Assembly (NCBI GenBank): GCA_022573065.1
Contig: JACZUQ010000003.1
Coordinates: 13,347 to 20,064 of the forward strand
Source of the DNA: Nitrososphaerota archaeon
GTDB taxonomy: Archaea; Thermoproteota; Nitrososphaeria; Nitrososphaerales; Nitrosopumilaceae
Length of the DNA: 6,718 nucleotides
Direction of reading: 5' to 3'
The first letter of the stretch is position 1. Every line of letters starts with the position of its first letter. Positions 3,671 through 6,718 of the stretch are shown piece by piece. The position numbers and the translations under genes were made by a program. The notes under the pieces are model-generated. The model saw only the letters and a program-made list of their open reading frames with translations. It did no database searches and was not told the origin of the DNA.

Positions 3671-5692
3671 TTAGATACCGTCAGATGCATCAGTAGTTTG
3701 TAATTGTCTTTTCCTTCTGTTTAGTAATGCAAATATTGCTAGGATCGCTGCAATCCAAACAGCACTTAAGACGACATTAATAAAATTCACATACATGTAT
3801 GGGGTTACATCCTCCAGATTCTGTTGAAGTGCAAATGCTCTGTCACTAACTGCATCCATTCCAGTATGAAATGAGGAGCTGTCTGTAGGTACAGTTGCTA
3901 TTTTTTCTGCACTAATTATCATAGAATCCAAGTCTTGTTGAATTAGTCCAAAGTCTGTAGAGGGAGTTGCAAATACCCAAACTGGATTTCCTTCTTTAGG
4001 CAAAAGTTCTTTGATTTCTATAAGATCAACCCTCATAGTATTAGGATCAGATGTAATCATTATTCTATCTAAAAGACCACGAGAAATATCGATTGGGTAA
4101 ATATCATTTTCATATCCTGTCCATGCCATGAAACCTGCAAAGATAATCAGGCCAAGAATTCCTCCCAGTGCGAGTTTGTAAAAGACGTTTGCCATTTTTT
4201 CTTCCTTTGTTAGGTTGTGGTTGGTTTTAGATGTGGTTCTTTTAAATCTTGAATGTGAGATACTCGTGTACGCAATATAGAAAAAGCCAACTGCGTGAAG
4301 GCCCATTATAGGCGCAAATACAGGATTGTTAGTAAAGATTGCAACAAAAATGCCAAAAATTCCATAGACGGCAAAGAAAAGCTCAAGTAAAGTAGTTCTT
4401 GAAAAAGGTAAATTGTAAGCCTTGTCTCGCCAGTCATCTGTTTTATTTATTATTCCATATTTTGGAGTTCTCAAAAATTCATTTTTCTTTCCCAGTATTG
4501 CATCAAAAACTGCTACTGTGTTATTTACAGACATTCCTATAGAATATATCAGAAGATACGGAAGCGTTTTGGCTTTGGACTTCCAGTTATTTTTCCACAT
4601 ACTATGTATAACAAGAAGATATGCACCAGGACCCATTGCCAAATACGCAACAATTGTAATTGCAGGCAAGAAGCTTACAACATACAAATTGATATCAGAA
4701 GCCAATAGAATTGGTAGAGTAAGAAATTGGATCAGCATTAAAGGGAATACTATGTGTCGAGTAAGTTGAATAAAGGCTTGAAATTTAGCTTCAACTGCAA
4801 TCTTTCGTTTTACTAAAATATCGCTAAGCAGCTTAACTGCACATTGCATAGAACCCTTTGCCCATCGAAACTGTTGCCTTTTTGCGCCATTCATTTGTAC
4901 TGGTAGTTCGGCTTTAACTACAATGTTTGGTAAGAAGATGCATTTCCATCCTTTCATTTGAGCTCTATAACTTAGATCTAGATCTTCAACAAGAGTAGCT
5001 GTATGCCATCCTCCAGCATCATCAATACATTCTTTTCTCCAAATTCCAGCTGTTCCATTAAAATTCATAAATAAATGAGAGTTACTTTTTGCTTTTTGTT
5101 CAATTAGAAAATGAAAGTCTAAACTAAGAGCTTGTGCTTGTGTTAAGGCCGAATAGTTTTCGTTAAGATGCCCCCATCTGCATTGAATAAGTCCAATATT
5201 TTGTTTAGCAAAATATGGAATTGCTTTTTTAAGGTACCAAGTTGGAGGGATAAAATCTGCATCAAATATAGCAACAAATTCGGTAGTGGTAAATTTCATT
5301 GCATGTTTTAGTGCGCCTGCCTTGTATCCAATTCTATTTCCTCTTCGAACATGAACTATATCATATCCATTTTTCTTGTGGTGATTCACTAGGTTTTCTA
5401 AAAGTTCAACGGTATCATCGTCTGAATCATCTAATATCATAATTTTCAATTTATCCTTTGGATAGTCCATAGCACATACTGCATCTACGAGTCTTGCTGC
5501 CACATACTTTTCATTGTATATTGGAAGTTGAATGGTTACAGACGGCTCATCAAATGATGCAGTAGTATAGATTTCTTTTCTGCGACTTGAAAGAAACGCT
5601 AGATAATAGAAATTGCAGGTATAAGCAGTAATTAGAATAGCAGCTATAATGAATAGATCAAATATGAAGAAAGTGAAAGGATTACCAGCCAT
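3671..5692 (-). CDS. Membrane family 2 glycosyltransferase with extra C-terminal domain
   Basis: A processive-type GT2 enzyme of the cellulose synthase/glucomannan synthase kind, which transfers sugars from nucleotide sugars at the inner face of the membrane, probably for a surface or extracellular polysaccharide. Residues are numbered from the GTG at 5710 (679 aa); I prefer the ATG at codon 7 (5692, 673 aa) because TATAAATA lies only 10-17 bases before the GTG. One N-terminal membrane helix (11-40) precedes the catalytic domain: LPIYNE (62-67), D94-D95, the DxD motif FDADF (149-153), VEDLDLSYR (241-249) with D243, and the QxxRW motif QQFRW (279-283). Further helices lie at about 316-337, 341-370, 383-405, 440-460 and 463-482. 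Then comes an extension: helix 509-530, about 110 outward-facing residues (531-641), helix 643-664 and a basic RRKR tail. It follows the ferredoxin gene on the same strand with its own promoter. The donor sugar and product are unknown. Confidence 0.93.
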   Translation of the reverse strand: MAGNPFTFFIFDLFIIAAILITAYTCNFYYLAFLSSRRKEIYTTASFDEPSVTIQLPIYNEKYVAARLVDAVCAMDYPKDKLKIMILDDSDDDTVELLENLVNHHKKNGYDIVHVRRGNRIGYKAGALKHAMKFTTTEFVAIFDADFIPPTWYLKKAIPYFAKQNIGLIQCRWGHLNENYSALTQAQALSLDFHFLIEQKAKSNSHLFMNFNGTAGIWRKECIDDAGGWHTATLVEDLDLSYRAQMKGWKCIFLPNIVVKAELPVQMNGAKRQQFRWAKGSMQCAVKLLSDILVKRKIAVEAKFQAFIQLTRHIVFPLMLIQFLTLPILLASDINLYVVSFLPAITIVAYLAMGPGAYLLVIHSMWKNNWKSKAKTLPYLLIYSIGMSVNNTVAVFDAILGKKNEFLRTPKYGIINKTDDWRDKAYNLPFSRTTLLELFFAVYGIFGIFVAIFTNNPVFAPIMGLHAVGFFYIAYTSISHSRFKRTTSKTNHNLTKEEKMANVFYKLALGGILGLIIFAGFMAWTGYENDIYPIDISRGLLDRIMITSDPNTMRVDLIEIKELLPKEGNPVWVFATPSTDFGLIQQDLDSMIISAEKIATVPTDSSSFHTGMDAVSDRAFALQQNLEDVTPYMYVNFINVVLSAVWIAAILAIFALLNRRKRQLQTTDASDGI

Positions 5693-5719
5693 CCCTAATA
5701 TTGGCAACACACTGTTCTG

Positions 5720-5727
5720 TATTTATA
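5720..5727 (-). promoter_or_regulatory. TATA box deciding the glycosyltransferase start
   Basis: Minus-strand TATAAATA, within AAATATAAATA, is the best TATA box in the window. It lies at -35 to -28 from the ATG at 5692, giving a leader of about four bases. From the GTG at 5710 it lies at -17 to -10, so transcription would begin inside or after that codon. It therefore favours the ATG. Confidence 0.6.
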
Positions 5728-5759
5728 TTTGTGAGGAATGATTTTGTGAATAATTTAGG

Positions 5760-5765
5760 AAAAAA
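5760..5765 (-). terminator. T6 tract after the ferredoxin gene
   Basis: On the minus strand six T follow the TAG stop at 5767 after a single base (TAG-A-TTTTTT-CC). A short T-tract like this can act as an archaeal terminator and fits a separate promoter for the glycosyltransferase further on. Six T is a weak signal and readthrough is likely. Confidence 0.35.
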
Positions 5766-5766
5766 T

Positions 5767-6717
5767 CTATTTCATTTCGTATATTTTGATTGCTTGAGGA
5801 GGACAAACACCTTCACATGCAAGACAAAATATACAATCTGGTTCTCTTGCCATTAGTGGTTTCTTTTCAGATGCAGGGTTACTAGGTGTGTCAAACCATT
5901 CAAAGACATCTACAGGACAAGCATCAATGCATGCGCCATCTGCAATACAGATATCAAAATCAATTGAAACAAATTCTCCCCAAACACCCATTATTGCATT
6001 ATCAGCACCAACTCGTCCCCATGTTTTGATTTTAACAGAACCAGCAGTATGTTGCGCAGATGGACTCATCTTAGATTTGTATTCCACATCAATAGGTCCT
6101 GGTTTAATTCCACCACCTTCCCATGCTGGAACTAAGGCACCAGATGCTGCTGGTAGTTCTTCTTTAATTACTGGTATTGGTTTTGCATCGGGTACAATTT
6201 TTGCAAGTGGAGTCATTTCTCCTAATTTAATTATTGCATCATCTTGAGAAATTTTTTCAGTTTTAACAAAATGTTCTACCATCTTGTCTGCAAGAATAGT
6301 GTTACGCAAAATTGTATCAATCATCATCTTTGCAAAATGATCTGCTTTCTTTCTGTAATCTTTTACCCATTGTGGGTCACCAAATTTTTCAATTGGAAAT
6401 ATTTGATAAATAATATCTACAACTTCACCAGTTACAACTTCTACTGTAACACTTAGTTCAACTTGTTCGTAGCCTTTAGCTTCAGGATCAGGCATGTTTT
6501 CTTCATTCCAAAAATATGTAGCATAGATTCTATCAGCATAGGTATCCATTTCGAAGGTATTTTTCATCCCATCATGAACCGATTGAATTTCAAGAGGGTC
6601 ATCTAGCTTAATTGGTAGTCTGTAAAGTCCAAGTTTGTATCCATGTAAAGGATAAACTCCTCTTTTAGCAGTTGGAGCCTCCATTGTGTAAACTCGGTCC
6701 TTTAATAATAGAGACAT
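5767..6717 (-). CDS. Sulfolobus-type ferredoxin with long N-terminal extension
   Basis: The last 70 residues are a two-cluster ferredoxin, an electron carrier. Motif one is C257-x2-D260-x2-C263-x3-C267-P and motif two C295-x2-C298-x2-C301-x3-C305-P. Asp260 replaces the usual Cys, as in Sulfolobus ferredoxin, so cluster I (C257, C263, C305) is probably [3Fe-4S] and cluster II (C295, C298, C301, C267) [4Fe-4S]. DFDICIADGACIDACP and the DTPSNPASEKK loop closely match Sulfolobus zinc ferredoxin as I recall it, but its zinc ligands (three His, one Asp) are replaced here by S227, I230, W246 and L288. Residues 1-170 form an unrecognised soluble alpha/beta domain, and 171-220 a Pro/Lys-rich linker. 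The protein has 316 residues against about 100 in Sulfolobus. Start is uncertain: the ATG at 6717 is one base from the window edge, the frame may extend further, and ATG 6684 (Met12) is an alternative. The partner enzyme is not in the window. Confidence 0.9.
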   Translation of the reverse strand: MSLLLKDRVYTMEAPTAKRGVYPLHGYKLGLYRLPIKLDDPLEIQSVHDGMKNTFEMDTYADRIYATYFWNEENMPDPEAKGYEQVELSVTVEVVTGEVVDIIYQIFPIEKFGDPQWVKDYRKKADHFAKMMIDTILRNTILADKMVEHFVKTEKISQDDAIIKLGEMTPLAKIVPDAKPIPVIKEELPAASGALVPAWEGGGIKPGPIDVEYKSKMSPSAQHTAGSVKIKTWGRVGADNAIMGVWGEFVSIDFDICIADGACIDACPVDVFEWFDTPSNPASEKKPLMAREPDCIFCLACEGVCPPQAIKIYEMK

Positions 6718-6718
6718 G

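Noticed and set aside
4422..4769. Plus-strand 115-codon frame
   Set aside because: It is antisense to the membrane part of the glycosyltransferase, with no supporting signals.
5888..6456. Plus-strand frames opposite the ferredoxin (5888-6247 and 6244-6456)
   Set aside because: The minus-strand ferredoxin motifs explain the region, and the plus-strand proteins have no coherent composition.
1..6718. Insertion sequence, prophage, toxin-antitoxin or defence system
   Set aside because: No transposase, integrase, nuclease, terminal inverted repeats or toxin-like gene was found, and base composition is uniform across the window.

Overview
The window most probably comes from a low-GC, marine-type ammonia-oxidising archaeon (Nitrososphaerota, Nitrosopumilus-like). 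This is inference. The supports are a ferredoxin domain of the Sulfolobus type, several genes whose start codon lies about 25-30 bases below an A/T-rich TATA-like box with no Shine-Dalgarno sequence (leaderless archaeal promoters), a candidate C/D-box guide RNA, and tiny Cys/His proteins. No mobile element, CRISPR array, tRNA or rRNA was seen.

Layout. Left block (1-1738, minus strand): a membrane-only CPA2/Kef-type cation:proton antiporter, followed after 2 bases by an unrecognised soluble protein that runs off the left edge. The two look like one transcript. Middle block (about 1739-3648, plus strand): a 378-base gap that holds the antiporter promoter, a candidate C/D-box RNA with a canonical kink-turn (1819-1880), two small hairpins, a TATA box, a GTACN pentamer array and an unlisted 35-residue C2H2-like mini-protein (1944-2051). 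After a T-rich terminator comes a 425-residue coiled-coil protein with a basic tail and a 24-residue internal repeat, then an unlisted 50-residue Cys-rich protein (3496-3648). Right block (3671-6717, minus strand): a ferredoxin with a long N-terminal extension, then a membrane-integral family 2 glycosyltransferase with its own promoter and an extra outward-facing C-terminal domain. The plus and minus blocks converge at an A/T-rich hairpin at 3649-3670.

How the parts relate. The window reads as several small independent transcription units rather than one pathway. The antiporter would handle cation/pH balance, the glycosyltransferase would polymerise or transfer sugars at the membrane for the cell surface, and the ferredoxin would carry electrons. 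The coiled-coil protein and the two tiny metal-binding candidates have no assigned function. The least-described items are the guide RNA, the two mini-proteins, the pentamer array, the 24-residue repeat protein and the added domains on the ferredoxin and the glycosyltransferase.
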